From NCBI GenBank assembly GCA_016650295.1, contig JAENWA010000068.1, forward strand, positions 121,560-185,559: a stretch of 64,000 bases of DNA. Reading direction: 5' to 3'. A program made the translations under genes and the position numbers. Of the stretch, positions 50,917 through 61,220 are shown in pieces (positions within the stretch are counted from its first letter, which is position 1; every line of letters starts with the position of its first letter). The DNA comes from Desulfuromonadales bacterium (GTDB lineage: Bacteria; Desulfobacterota; Desulfuromonadia; Geobacterales; Pseudopelobacteraceae). Below the pieces are notes generated by a model. It did not search any database, had not been told where the DNA came from, and saw only the letters and a program-made list of their open reading frames with translations.

Positions 50917-53751
50917 TCATTTCCCTTCAGTTCTCTCCTGATTGAGTTCCAATAATCTGTGCAACACCTCATCATCCGAAATATCAACTTCCCAGCCGTA
51001 AGCCGATGCAACAGCAGCGTCAAGAGCTGCGTGAACGTTGGCAAGCCATGCAGGTCGAGCGTTGTAAAGATTGGTAAGAGTACGTTTCTTTAATTCTGCG
51101 GCGGCAGCATCATTTATTGGTAAAATTCTGTCAGGATAACCGGGTACTACTTCCGGCACTCGTTGAACCCATTCGGGCGGATTAAGCCAGTTGTCACGCA
51201 ACTCGACCAAACGGCGGGCGGCGCTTGCGATTGCCAAGGCGTTGGGTTTGTCGGCATACTCGGTTGCCGGAATATTGAGGGTAAAGCCTTCAGGGAAGGG
51301 AAACGGTTCTAAACAGCGAGTTGAGTTATAACGAGGACGGTCTTCAAGTGTACCACCCTGTGCTAGCGCCCACGCGACATGAAAGCGCGACGACAGGATG
51401 CCAAAGGTCGCATCGTCGGAGCGCGGTATCACGATAAGGCTGTGCTCTGGTGCCACACTGACAGGAAACCAGACAAAGATACGATGCTTGGCAGTTTCTA
51501 CAGTGGCGACATAACGATCTAGCCCGACAAGCGCCTTGCGTAATTCTGGACGTGGTCGGCCAAGCCGCCAGAACTTATCTACTCGCACTGATTCACGATT
51601 GCTTTGTCGAACTGGTTTAACCCGCTCCAGCACATGGGCAAAAGGAGCCTCGTAAAGTGCGGCGTCCTCTTCCTTCATGTCCGTTCCGAAGTCAATAACC
51701 CAGCGGTCTTTGAATCCTTTGAGAATATCGGCCCCGTTGTAGATTGGCCGCAGTACGTCGCTATTAGGTCGGCCATGTGGATTGGGAAGCAAGAGCCATT
51801 GCCGTGCTTCTTTTCCTGGAACAGCGAACTCACCGGCAAGGCATAATCCGAAGAATGAGCGCCCGATATTTGTAGCCAAAGGCCGTGCGGTGGTGATATC
51901 TGTGCCTACGATCCCCTCTTGCCGACCTGTCAGGTCTGGATATATCTCAGCTACCGGCTGGCCGTCCAGCATAACTGCAACCTCACCGGAACCCGCATCA
52001 AAGCAGACCAGCGATACTCTCACAGCTGCCCCTTCGTTAATCCAAGGCTCATCACTCCATGCACTGTAAATACGGCCACTTTCACGGATGCATTCCAACA
52101 CAGAACGATTGCGTTTCTGCCTAATAGAGTTTGTTGATACCAGTCCGGCCCGCTGGCTGCGACCATCTGCAATAGCTGCCCGTGATTTTTCATGCCAATA
52201 CGTCACAAGGTCGGCACCTCCGGAAACCCTTCCGAAATAGCTCTTTCGCAGCAGGGTTGTGTACTCCTCCCCCAGTTCTGCAATCATGCGCTTGTCACCC
52301 AGAAACGGCGGATTACCAACAATACATTCAGCATCAGGCCATTGTGACTCGCTTCCGTCCTCGTTCATCAGTGCATCACGGTTCTCAATGTTGTTCAGCG
52401 ATTGCAGAATCGGATTTTGAGAATACCCCATGCCGTTCTTGATATTCCACTGGATGTCACCAATCCAGACGCTGACGCGGGCCAGCTCTGCGGCGTAGTC
52501 GTTAATTTCGATTCCCATCACGTTCTGCGGTCCCACTTGGGGAAAGTCCCGGTGTAACCCCAGAGCTTCGGCTTCCAGCATGATCCGATGTTCAAGACTT
52601 TTCAGCGCTATCAAAGAAAGATACAGAAAATTACCACTGCCACAAGCTGGATCAAGCACACGGGTTTTCCGTAACTGTGCCATGAATGAGTTGTACTGCT
52701 CTTCGGCCTTTTTATTTGATGCCGCCGTGCCTTTGGTCAGTAAGGTTTGAATTTTAATTTTTATGGTGTTCCATTCCCGCTCCAGAGGTTCGATTACAAC
52801 CGGCCCTACAATCCGCATAATGGAATTACGATCAGTATAGTGCGCCCCCAGTTGACTTCGTTTGGAGGGATCAAGCCCACGCTCAAAGAGTGTGCCGAAG
52901 ATGGCGGGTTCGATGTCGGACCAGTCGAGACGGCAACATGCCAAAAGCTGCTTTACGCTGTCGCTGTCCAATGGCAAGGCGTCCTGATCGTCAAAAAGAC
53001 CACCATTGAACCAAGGGACTTCATCAACCCCGAAATCACCACCTGATTTCATGGCGCTGAAAAGCTGCTGGAGTTTATCGGATAGTTTGTCGGGGCGTTG
53101 TTGAACGGATTCTACAAGCCGGGTAAAAAGGTGACCCGGCAGGATGCCAATATCCTCGGCAAACATGGCAAAGATAAGCTTGTTGACGAAATGGGCTACC
53201 CGGTGGCCGTCATTTCCGGCATCCCGCAGGCGCTGGGCGATACCGGCAAAGGTGCTGGCCGCCTTTTCCGTGATCATCTCACGGGTAACACCTGGCTTCA
53301 GCCGTTCCGGCTCGTTAAAGAGCCAACGGAGTTTTTGCAAAACCTCCGGTTTCTCCAACTCCTCAATTGCAATGGTGTGTATTTCCTGGACGGTGTTAGT
53401 CCAGTTGGTGTGAATAACGATGGTTTCCATGTCGGAGACTACCAACAGGGGCGGGTTTTCAAGTGCGATTGCATACCTTTGAAGTTGGGCAAAGGCTGTG
53501 TTCAAATCCTTTTTCTTACCTTTGTACTCCCAGGCGAAACAACCCTTCTTCCAAACATCGGCCCAGCCCTGGCCGGAACCGGTCTTGCTGGCTCCGCGCT
53601 CGAAGGTGAAGTGTTCACCGGCAGGGTCCGATTGAGCAGGAGTGTGATGGCCAATCAAACGGCAAAGATCAAGAAAATGTTCCTGGGATGCAGAACGCTC
53701 TTTAAGAGTAGAGGCTTTCCATTTTGCGATAAATTCATTGGGAGTTTGCAT
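50917..53751 (-). CDS. MmeI-like type IIL restriction-modification enzyme
   Basis: 944 residues, close to MmeI (about 919). The N-terminal nuclease has D65...E75-Y-K77 (WADVWKKGCFAWEYKG), a PD-(D/E)XK site. Helical region about 120-300. The SAM-binding motif I is VLDPACGSGNFLY, motif IV is VGNPPFLG, with EINDYAAELARVSVWIGDI typical of this gamma-class MTase. A target-recognition and C-terminal region follows. One polypeptide methylates and cuts, so no separate nuclease or specificity subunit is needed. Intact, ATG start. Related class I DISARM methyltransferases exist, but no helicase genes are near. Confidence 0.9.
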   Translation of the reverse strand: MQTPNEFIAKWKASTLKERSASQEHFLDLCRLIGHHTPAQSDPAGEHFTFERGASKTGSGQGWADVWKKGCFAWEYKGKKKDLNTAFAQLQRYAIALENPPLLVVSDMETIVIHTNWTNTVQEIHTIAIEELEKPEVLQKLRWLFNEPERLKPGVTREMITEKAASTFAGIAQRLRDAGNDGHRVAHFVNKLIFAMFAEDIGILPGHLFTRLVESVQQRPDKLSDKLQQLFSAMKSGGDFGVDEVPWFNGGLFDDQDALPLDSDSVKQLLACCRLDWSDIEPAIFGTLFERGLDPSKRSQLGAHYTDRNSIMRIVGPVVIEPLEREWNTIKIKIQTLLTKGTAASNKKAEEQYNSFMAQLRKTRVLDPACGSGNFLYLSLIALKSLEHRIMLEAEALGLHRDFPQVGPQNVMGIEINDYAAELARVSVWIGDIQWNIKNGMGYSQNPILQSLNNIENRDALMNEDGSESQWPDAECIVGNPPFLGDKRMIAELGEEYTTLLRKSYFGRVSGGADLVTYWHEKSRAAIADGRSQRAGLVSTNSIRQKRNRSVLECIRESGRIYSAWSDEPWINEGAAVRVSLVCFDAGSGEVAVMLDGQPVAEIYPDLTGRQEGIVGTDITTARPLATNIGRSFFGLCLAGEFAVPGKEARQWLLLPNPHGRPNSDVLRPIYNGADILKGFKDRWVIDFGTDMKEEDAALYEAPFAHVLERVKPVRQSNRESVRVDKFWRLGRPRPELRKALVGLDRYVATVETAKHRIFVWFPVSVAPEHSLIVIPRSDDATFGILSSRFHVAWALAQGGTLEDRPRYNSTRCLEPFPFPEGFTLNIPATEYADKPNALAIASAARRLVELRDNWLNPPEWVQRVPEVVPGYPDRILPINDAAAAELKKRTLTNLYNARPAWLANVHAALDAAVASAYGWEVDISDDEVLHRLLELNQERTEGK

Positions 53752-55608
53752 GATTGAGAAGATAACGGTTCAAGCGGGCGAGGTCAATCTGATTTAAACA
53801 AATTCCAACGAAACTGTTTTTCCGCCCAATCTCACTGCCTGGCCTGGTTATGCGCTTTTGAACACAAAAACTCTGATCTTGGCCTTTGTCAAACATGACG
53901 AGGTTTCTCGCGAGATGTGTAAATCTTCAGCGCTTAGGAAAAAAGCGCGAAGACAGTCTTAATGTTGACGTACCGTTAAGTGACGTTATTTTTGTAAATA
54001 AAGATTTTCCCAGAAAAATCATCGAATAACTGTCTCAATCAATTTTCTATTTTTCTGTGATGTTTTCGGCTTTTACCAGTTTTTACGTTTATTCTGATTT
54101 TTTGCATTTACGGCCATATTCGTATTTTGTGGCCATTGTCGGCTGTCTCAGCAGTTTTATCGATTTTTTGTTATCAACAGCCCAATCATCAAAAAAGTCA
54201 TTATGTAAGCTTATTGTTATATTTTCGACTTTTACGGATTTTTGCTATGTTGGTTGTATTTTGTGAAGTTTCTGGGTTTTATCGGTCGAGCAGAGCTTTA
54301 TGAGAAATAATCACTTAGTCCAGGCTCTATCTAATTTTTAACGAGTTTTATTATAAATGTCTTTACTGACAATTTTCAGCAATATCGTAAAATTTTACTA
54401 TTTTCCACTTAATCCCATTTTGACAAGCTGATCGAAAACTTTCGATAAAATCATCCAATTTTGTAACATGCTGTTTAATAAGATTTTTAAAATCTGTATG
54501 TCGTAAATAACTTTTTTTTTAATATGTTACACATTTACTGCATACAATAATTTTTACTACATACACTTTTGCTTAATAATATTATCATGTTACACAAACA
54601 CAACATACAACTCTTTATCTTGCATTGACGTTTTTGATTTAAAATTGAGTGTTGGGACTAATCCCATAAATACAACTAGGCTAACTGAGATTTTTTTGGA
54701 TATTTTGAGTTTTTAGGCACTTATTACTATATTTTGCTTCAGAGATGTCACTTTGCCACTTTGTTGTGCTTTTGCTTCATAGCCATGATTTTGCCTCATG
54801 GACGTAATTTTGCAAAATAAGTGAGATTTTCTTCTTGGACGTGATTTTCTTCTCAGAAGTGATGTTTTCTCATATACTTGAATTCGTCTCATAGCCGTGA
54901 TGTTGCTTCATTGACCTGCTTTTGCCTCCCCATAGCAGCGGTTTTTCCTCAATTGTATGTTTTGCTTATTTTTTATTTAGTTACAGACAGTTCCCTCAGT
55001 TACTGATATATGTCTTTGCCATGGTTTTGCCTTATTTCCATGGTTTTGCCTCATGCCAAGGTTTCGCCTCAATTCCACGATTTCGCCTCAATTCCACGAT
55101 TTCGCCTCAATTCCACGATTTCGCCTCAATGCCACGGTTTCGCCTCAATTCCACGATTTCGCCTCAATTCCACGATTTCGCCTCAATTCCACGATTTCGC
55201 CTCACTGCCACGATTTCGCCTCAATTCGACGATTTCGCCTCATGGACGTGGTTTTTCTAAATTACGTGATTTTGGAGTTCAGTCATTATTCTGATATAAA
55301 TGTGGGAATTGTGTCAGATGGTTGGCTGCGGATCATTCAGACATTTTGTTTCTTGATGGTCGCTTCTTCGCCTGGCAATCCAGAATCATCAAGCTGGTTT
55401 GTCAGGCGAGTTTTTACTCTTTGGCGAATATGACGCCGCCGTAATGGAACAGAGTGGAAGAGTGTTCAGCAAGGCCTTATGTGCTGAACTCGATGTAACG
55501 ACGTGAAGTAGAGCGCGGTGTGATATGAGTTGCAGTTATACTTTGACTCCGGATGGTACACATCTTATTCTTTTGGGAATTAAGGTGGATTTGCCACAAT
55601 TTTGAAAA
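53752..55608. other. Long AT-rich non-coding region with repeat array
   Basis: 1,857 bases between the MmeI-like gene and the lipase gene, no convincing gene on either strand. 53800-54730 is AT-rich with short runs of T and A. 54735-55251 has degenerate then regular 19-bp repeats. A partition or replication locus is possible, since a RepA-type gene lies 5 kb away. Confidence 0.6.
55024..55251 (+). repeat. Tandem array of 19-bp units, about 12 copies
   Basis: Ten units of the type TTTCGCCTCAATTCCACGA run without gaps from 55062 to 55251, the first seven almost identical; two weaker units (TTTTGCCTTATTTCCATGG kind) precede at 55024-55061. There are no spacers. Since 19 is not a multiple of 3, all three forward frames stay open and read the same peptide in rotation, which shows that the ORFs there are by-products. 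Confidence 0.95.
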
Positions 55609-58600
55609 TCACTGCACAACAAGCCGTTGCACCTTCAAACTTCCATTTCTGATTTTAAGAGCACCTCGAAGAACAGTCCAGCCGTCGTTACTGCTGTAAG
55701 ATCCGTTGAAGCCCCCAATAAAGCGAACAGCCGCTTTCTTGTCAAAATTCAGATCTTCGGTGATCGTGACGGCCCGGCCATGGATGGTTACGGCGCTGTT
55801 GTCGGCCATGGCGTCAAAGGCGTCAAGGAATGTGTCGTAGTAGTTGGCGGGCGTCATCACGTCCGCCAGGATACGGAGCGGTTTGATGGGAGTGAAGGTT
55901 GCCGTTACGCTTGTATCAATACTCATCGTCAGCTTGCAATCGCCACTTTTATTGACGCAAGCACCTGACCAGCCGTCAAACAGCGAACTGTCGGCAGGGG
56001 TGGCGGTTAATGTTACCACGGTATTGATGGGGATCTGGCCGGAACAGGTGTCACTGGTGCAGGAAAGTCCAGCGTCGCTGTTGATGGAGCCGCTGCCGGT
56101 AACAGTTTCGGAGAGAGTAGCGACATAGGCAGGAACCACCGAAATTTCCGCACTCTTGGCGCTTTCCGCGCCGATGCTGTTCATGGAGGTTATGGCGATG
56201 TAATAGGGTGTGCCGTTGGCAAGCCCAGTAAGTTGGTAGGATAAGACCGCGCCGACAACAATCGGAGTGCCGTAGTTCCCTGCTACGGTGCCGTAGTAAA
56301 TCTTGTACCCGTCAGGGTTGCAGTCGGTGGGGGCTTTCCAGGTTAGTTTGAGAGCACCGTTTGCAGGAGTGGCAGCAAGGTTGGTGGGGGTGGATGTCTG
56401 GCCGATGGTCGCGCCGGTCCAGGGGAAGTAGTTGACATGGTCACTGACACGATTACCCTTGCCGGTGGGGTTGAAGAGGCCGCCGGTTGCCCGGTCGTCG
56501 GTGTCGTCCAGCGGACCGGTCGGATCGCCCCAGTTGTTGTTGGTGGCGGTGAGAGAGGTGGTGCCGGAGTAGTATAGGCCATAAGCTGAATTCCCGCTGA
56601 AGGTATTCTCTGTGTACGAGCCGCTGCTGCTAGAGTCCACCGCGATGCCGTATGGGCTGCCGCTCATCGTAGAACCGGTTATGGTCGGAGATGATTGGTT
56701 AACAACATTAATCCCAAAAGAGGTCATGCCGCTAATGGTACTATTGCTTATCTGAGGAGAAGCGCTGCCCCGTACATAGATTCCATAAGTTGCAGTACTG
56801 TTGTGCAGCGTACAGCCAATGATGGTGGGTGATGAACCGGTGATGTCAAGAACAGCGTTGTAAGCGTAATAGTAGCCAATTGTATGCTCAAATTCGCAGT
56901 TCTCCAGGCGGCTGTTGCTGGCCCCGGCTCCGGAAAATGAAATCCCAGACCATGGACTTTGCCCATCTGCCCAAGTGAACTTTACCCCCGTCGCTTTCAG
57001 TGTGCCATTGACCGAGATTCGTGCGTTGCTGGTGAGCTTGACAGTCCTCCCCGTTGGCATGATTAAGCTCGCACCGTTAGCGATAATTAGACCCTGGACT
57101 TGGTATACGCCGTCCTGCCCGGTCCCGTCCCACGTGACATTGCCCGTTATCGTCCCATAGACCGACAGGTCGGCAAAGCTGTTGTTCGTGTAGGTATTGT
57201 TGCTGAAGACGGGATTGTTATCGGAGTAAGTTACATACGCTCCGTACTGGTTGCCGCTGAAGGTATTCCCCGTGTACGAGCCGCTGCTGCCAGAGTCCAC
57301 CATGATGCCGTACGGGCTGCCGCTCATCGTAGAACCGGTTATGGTCGGAGATGATTGGTTAATTACATAAACCCCGTAAGAGGACATGGCGCTGACGGTG
57401 CTATTGCTTATGACAGGTGAGCCACCGTTAATATAAATGCCGTAACTAGCGTCGCTGTTCCTGATGGTAGTGCCGGTGATGGTGGGTGAAGTACCGTTTA
57501 GATAGATAATGCCAGGGTCGGAATAACCTGATTTACCGTTTGCGTGCTCCAGCACGCAGTTCTCCAAGTGGCTTCCACTTGCGCCGGCCCCAATGAAATC
57601 CATGCCGTACCATTGACTCTGCCCATCCGCCCATGTAAAGGTAACACCCATTGCCTTCAGAGTGCCGGAAACTGAGATCAAACCTCCACCGTCAACCTTT
57701 ACCGTCCTTCCTGTCGCAATCGTCAGGCTCGCACCTTCATTAATCGTTAGCCTCCATATCCGATAGGTTCCGTCTTGTCCGTTACTGTCCCATGTGACAT
57801 TGCCTGTTATGGTGCCAGTTGCGTAGATGTCGGCAAAGCTGTTGTTTGTAAAGGTATTGTTGCTGAAGATGGGATTGTTGGCGGAGTAATTCACATACGC
57901 ACCATACTGGTTGCCGCTGAACGTGCTTCCTGTCACTGTCGGGCTTGCTTGGCTGGAAGCAAATATCCCGTATGAAGTCATACCGCTTACCGTGCTGTTG
58001 ATGATGACCGGTGAGCCGCTGTCAATATAAATGCCGTAACTGGCGTCGCTGTTCCTGATGGTAGTTCCGGCGATGGTGGGCGAAGTGCCGTTTAGATAGA
58101 TAATACCAAGATCGGAATAACCTGATTTACCGTTTGCGTGCTCCAGCACGCAGTTCTCCAAGTGGCTTCCACTTGCGGCGGCCCCAATGAAATCCATGCC
58201 GTACCATTGACTCTGCCCATCCGCCCATGTAAAGGTAACACCCGTTGCCTTCAGAGTGCCGGAAACTGAAAAGAGTGTAGCAGCAGCCATCTTCACTGTC
58301 ACCCCCGGCTCAATGGTCAACGTCGCACCTTTGGCAACAGTGATACTCCCCTGCACTACATACGTCCCCCCGCTGTACCACGTCTCATTACCATAAATCG
58401 TATGCCCCTGAATGTACCTTGTGCCGGGGCCGACAAAAACAGGTTCTGTATATGAAACTGGCGATGCACCATCAATAGATAATGTAACAGATACATTAAA
58501 AATACGGGATTCAGGGAAATGATGCTTATCCGGTGAGCGCCCTGTTACTGTGGCGCTTCCATCACCAAAGTTCCATGTATACTCTGTAGCAAACGAGTTT

Positions 58601-59709
58601 TCTAGGGTAGAAAATTTTCTGTTGAGAGAATCAAAACCGTCTGGAATTTCTACGTTAATTTGGGGCGGGCGGACAATCACAGTTTCCGTTACGACATGCG
58701 GGCCTGAAGCATCTGTCATGGTCATTATGACATTGTAGTTATTGGGCTGGTTATAATGATGCACCACGTACTTATTGCTTGAAGGCTGACTACCATCTCC
58801 AAAGTCCCATGAATAAGTTGCAGAACCATTGCTGGCAAGAGAGCCGATTGCATCAAAGATAACATCTGCTGGTGCTGAGATTACATCGGATGGTTTTGCA
58901 AAAGGATTGGGGGAATATGATATTGCAAGCGGTGGGAGGGTATCGAGAACTCTTGTCAGTATTTCACCCCAAGTTGAGGTTGAATAGTACGAAGAGTGGC
59001 ATAATTTCAAGATGTCTACTCTAAATAACGGGTTAAGCAGGTCAATCGGGTCAAAACCTGCTGGAAAATAATTCGTGTCAATATTTAATCCGCCAACCGC
59101 CGGGATACTTGCGGAAACGACATCACAGTCAGTCCAATAATTGTACCAAAGTTTAACATTAGGCAATGCATCGATACTATTGATTCCTTGCTCAAATAAT
59201 TTAGCGTCAGTGAAACTACCTATAAGCAATCCTTCATCTGCACCATTTGCTTTTAACGGTGACCCCATAGTAATCAATTTATCAACTACTATATCCGGAT
59301 TTTTCTTAAGGACAATATATGCGAGAACCGTTCCCCAACTGTGCGAAACAATGACCAATGGCGCGTTCGATGCTTTTGTCTGTGTGTAAGCATCCCTCAA
59401 AATGCCTGTTAAACTGTGAACAGCAGCATCGGTATAAATTGCATCGCTTGCCCAATAAAAAGGTTGTATCGGCCCAATCTTGTCAGTAATTTCTCTCCCT
59501 CTAGTACTCGCCGGGTCTATTGCAGAATAAATGTAGCCCGTACCTGAATCACCGAATATAGAACCAGTAAAAGTAGCCCCAAAATCGATTCCATCTATTG
59601 TTATAACTCGCCCATTCGCGGCTTCTGAAGAATTGCACAGAAAAACGATGGAAAAAAGAAAAGGCAAGATGGATAGCGTTAATAGATTCCGTAAGGACCT
59701 CTTCCTCAT
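55609..59709 (-). CDS. Secreted lipase-like/PKD/beta-helix surface protein
   Basis: 1366 residues from ATG at 59709 (GGGTG before it); residues 1-30 are a signal peptide (LLTLSILPFLFSIVFLCNSSEA). Residues 35-260 form an alpha/beta-hydrolase with nucleophile elbow VSHSWG (Ser near 124). Two PKD domains follow (SWDFGDGSQPS, TWNFGDGSA), then a long right-handed beta-helix built of SGxxYGIxV, GSTxSGN and NSTVSGM rungs. A fibronectin-III-like domain (APTDCNPDGYKIYYGT) and an InlB-type repeat (GSGSINSDAGLSCTSDTCSG) end it. Two stretches of about 590 bp are nearly the same. Likely attached outside the cell and acts on lipids, esters or polysaccharides. Confidence 0.88.
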   Translation of the reverse strand: MRKRSLRNLLTLSILPFLFSIVFLCNSSEAANGRVITIDGIDFGATFTGSIFGDSGTGYIYSAIDPASTRGREITDKIGPIQPFYWASDAIYTDAAVHSLTGILRDAYTQTKASNAPLVIVSHSWGTVLAYIVLKKNPDIVVDKLITMGSPLKANGADEGLLIGSFTDAKLFEQGINSIDALPNVKLWYNYWTDCDVVSASIPAVGGLNIDTNYFPAGFDPIDLLNPLFRVDILKLCHSSYYSTSTWGEILTRVLDTLPPLAISYSPNPFAKPSDVISAPADVIFDAIGSLASNGSATYSWDFGDGSQPSSNKYVVHHYNQPNNYNVIMTMTDASGPHVVTETVIVRPPQINVEIPDGFDSLNRKFSTLENSFATEYTWNFGDGSATVTGRSPDKHHFPESRIFNVSVTLSIDGASPVSYTEPVFVGPGTRYIQGHTIYGNETWYSGGTYVVQGSITVAKGATLTIEPGVTVKMAAATLFSVSGTLKATGVTFTWADGQSQWYGMDFIGAAASGSHLENCVLEHANGKSGYSDLGIIYLNGTSPTIAGTTIRNSDASYGIYIDSGSPVIINSTVSGMTSYGIFASSQASPTVTGSTFSGNQYGAYVNYSANNPIFSNNTFTNNSFADIYATGTITGNVTWDSNGQDGTYRIWRLTINEGASLTIATGRTVKVDGGGLISVSGTLKAMGVTFTWADGQSQWYGMDFIGAGASGSHLENCVLEHANGKSGYSDPGIIYLNGTSPTITGTTIRNSDASYGIYINGGSPVISNSTVSAMSSYGVYVINQSSPTITGSTMSGSPYGIMVDSGSSGSYTGNTFSGNQYGAYVTYSDNNPVFSNNTYTNNSFADLSVYGTITGNVTWDGTGQDGVYQVQGLIIANGASLIMPTGRTVKLTSNARISVNGTLKATGVKFTWADGQSPWSGISFSGAGASNSRLENCEFEHTIGYYYAYNAVLDITGSSPTIIGCTLHNSTATYGIYVRGSASPQISNSTISGMTSFGINVVNQSSPTITGSTMSGSPYGIAVDSSSSGSYTENTFSGNSAYGLYYSGTTSLTATNNNWGDPTGPLDDTDDRATGGLFNPTGKGNRVSDHVNYFPWTGATIGQTSTPTNLAATPANGALKLTWKAPTDCNPDGYKIYYGTVAGNYGTPIVVGAVLSYQLTGLANGTPYYIAITSMNSIGAESAKSAEISVVPAYVATLSETVTGSGSINSDAGLSCTSDTCSGQIPINTVVTLTATPADSSLFDGWSGACVNKSGDCKLTMSIDTSVTATFTPIKPLRILADVMTPANYYDTFLDAFDAMADNSAVTIHGRAVTITEDLNFDKKAAVRFIGGFNGSYSSNDGWTVLRGALKIRNGSLKVQRLVVQ

Positions 59710-60248
59710 TATCACCCTCAATTTCAATCCGGCCGGTCACGCAAGACCGCCGAAAATATCAATCACATGAATTCATACATGCCAAACCGGTAAAAAGTAT
59801 AAATCTCATTAAATCTCAAAATGTTAGAAGGTATATGACCTGTTTTTAATACACCCGGCAACCCTGGCAGTCAATCGAAATAAGCTGAACTATTCATGCC
59901 CACAAGAGGACTCGGTTGATTAACATGGCTGCGTTTTTTTCCGGGGTGGGATGTACTTAGGTCACTTATCCACAATTTATGGAAGATCCACTACAGGGCT
60001 TTATAACTATAGGCAAGATTCTAAGGCTATAGGAGAGAGGCTTCCAGCCCTTTGCTGGCAAGGTCTAGCGGGGTGGACCGGTCGGGATTTCAGCGCAAGT
60101 CCGGTCGGCAAATCAGCGCAGGCCTTTACAATCTTACGCGGTAACAAAACCTGAAAACATAGCCGTTATAAGTGGTTATTTTATTCCTGTCAGGTAAATC
60201 AGTCGGTCGGGATTTCAGCGCGGAAAACTTTATATATCAACAGACTTT
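59710..60248. other. Non-coding region between lipase gene and repA
   Basis: 539 bases. It contains three iteron-like repeats (see next entry), with both flanking genes transcribed leftward. The ORFs present overlap the repeats and lack ribosome-binding sites. Confidence 0.5.
60077..60221 (+). repeat. Three iteron-like repeats near repA
   Basis: CCGGTCGGGATTTCAGCGC at 60078-60096, CCGGTCGGCAAATCAGCGC at 60101-60119 and GTCGGTCGGGATTTCAGCGC at 60202-60221. All in the same orientation, next to the end of repA. A role as replication-initiator binding site is plausible; spacing is 23 then 101 bases. Confidence 0.6.
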
Positions 60249-61097
60249 TCAACGTGAAACATGTGTCATAGACGGCAGAATGATCAACCCCTTATCGGTC
60301 ACTTCCTGCCGAGATTCAGGGTAAACTATCAGCACTTTTTTCAAGTTTTTCAAAAAGTCAGCCTTGAAATGCTTGGTCAATTTGTATTCAGCTCCAAACT
60401 GCATATGTAGACCCTTCCAAGGAATCAACGTGGGTTTTTTCAGGTAGGTATTGCGGTAAGTTCGCCATGTATAAATATCAATGGCCATTGGCGATGATTT
60501 CAGGGCTTTCAGCGCCCGGACATCAATCGGAATAGGGCATAATAGTAGTTCGTTGTAAAAGTCCTCCCCAAGCGTCACAGTGGACTCCCAAAGTCCCGCC
60601 TGGTGAATTTCCTTTGTGTCCCACCAAAGATCTGCCTCCCTAACAATGACTACATTTTTCATGGCAGTGCGTTTATTGTCTGAATAGTTGGCTGATATTG
60701 CTGTTGAAAAAAGTCGTGTCATCTGGTCCCTCAAGCGGGTTATATCACCCCGTTTTCCTCCAGTACGGTACAAATCCAGTTGCTTCAAGAAGTCAGACAG
60801 ACTACTTCCAAGGACTATAGTTCTGCTCTTTGTTCTGACAGCTTCCCGCCCCAGCCATGCCATTATAAGACGGGGAAGTGAACCAAATGGTAACCCGATA
60901 TTGGTATCCAGTGCCGCCATTGTTAGAGTCAAGTTACCGTTTTTCCGCTGATAATGAGTGGTTTTTGGGTCATTAATCGGCATGGTGGCCAGAACCATTG
61001 CCCGTACCATGTAACCAATCATTCCGGCTTCTTTGGCATCTTCTTCTTCGATAGCTACGGCTGCTGCTATTAGTTTTTCATCGCGTTTGCTCAGCAT
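60249..61097 (-). CDS. repA: Plasmid-type RepA replication initiator
   Basis: 282 residues. Features of the RepA_C / plasmid-encoded RepA family: MTMAALDTNIGLPFGSLPRLIMAWLGREAVR, VLGSSLSDFLKQLDL, RLRDQMTRLFSTAISA, and SPMAIDIYTWRTYRNTYLKKPTLIPW. It should bind iterons and start replication of the circular form of an integrative element or of a plasmid once captured here. ATG at 61097. The excisionase gene precedes it by about 120 bases on the same strand. Confidence 0.85.
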   Translation of the reverse strand: MLSKRDEKLIAAAVAIEEEDAKEAGMIGYMVRAMVLATMPINDPKTTHYQRKNGNLTLTMAALDTNIGLPFGSLPRLIMAWLGREAVRTKSRTIVLGSSLSDFLKQLDLYRTGGKRGDITRLRDQMTRLFSTAISANYSDNKRTAMKNVVIVREADLWWDTKEIHQAGLWESTVTLGEDFYNELLLCPIPIDVRALKALKSSPMAIDIYTWRTYRNTYLKKPTLIPWKGLHMQFGAEYKLTKHFKADFLKNLKKVLIVYPESRQEVTDKGLIILPSMTHVSR

Positions 61098-61220
61098 CGT
61101 CTAGCCGTGCTTGTGCTGTACTGGTAGACTTCTCGCCATTGCCAGCAATTCCCTAGCTCAACACTTGGGAAGAACTTGAAATATGGGAGGCTCATAGATT
61201 ACCTGAAATGAGATTTATAT

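Noticed and set aside
53098..53757. 219-codon plus-strand ORF opposite the MmeI-like gene
   Set aside because: Shadow of a clear restriction-modification gene with full motifs.
55024..55251. CRISPR array
   Set aside because: Units follow each other without spacers, there is no cas gene, and the repeat is only 19 bp.
54922..55433. Three overlapping ORFs with repeated RFRLNSTISPQFHDFAS peptides
   Set aside because: They are the same 19-bp DNA repeat read in three frames. A period not divisible by 3 leaves all frames open; no ribosome-binding site and no domain.
59951..60154. 67-codon ORF over the iteron-like repeats
   Set aside because: No ribosome-binding site, covers repeated DNA, no motif.
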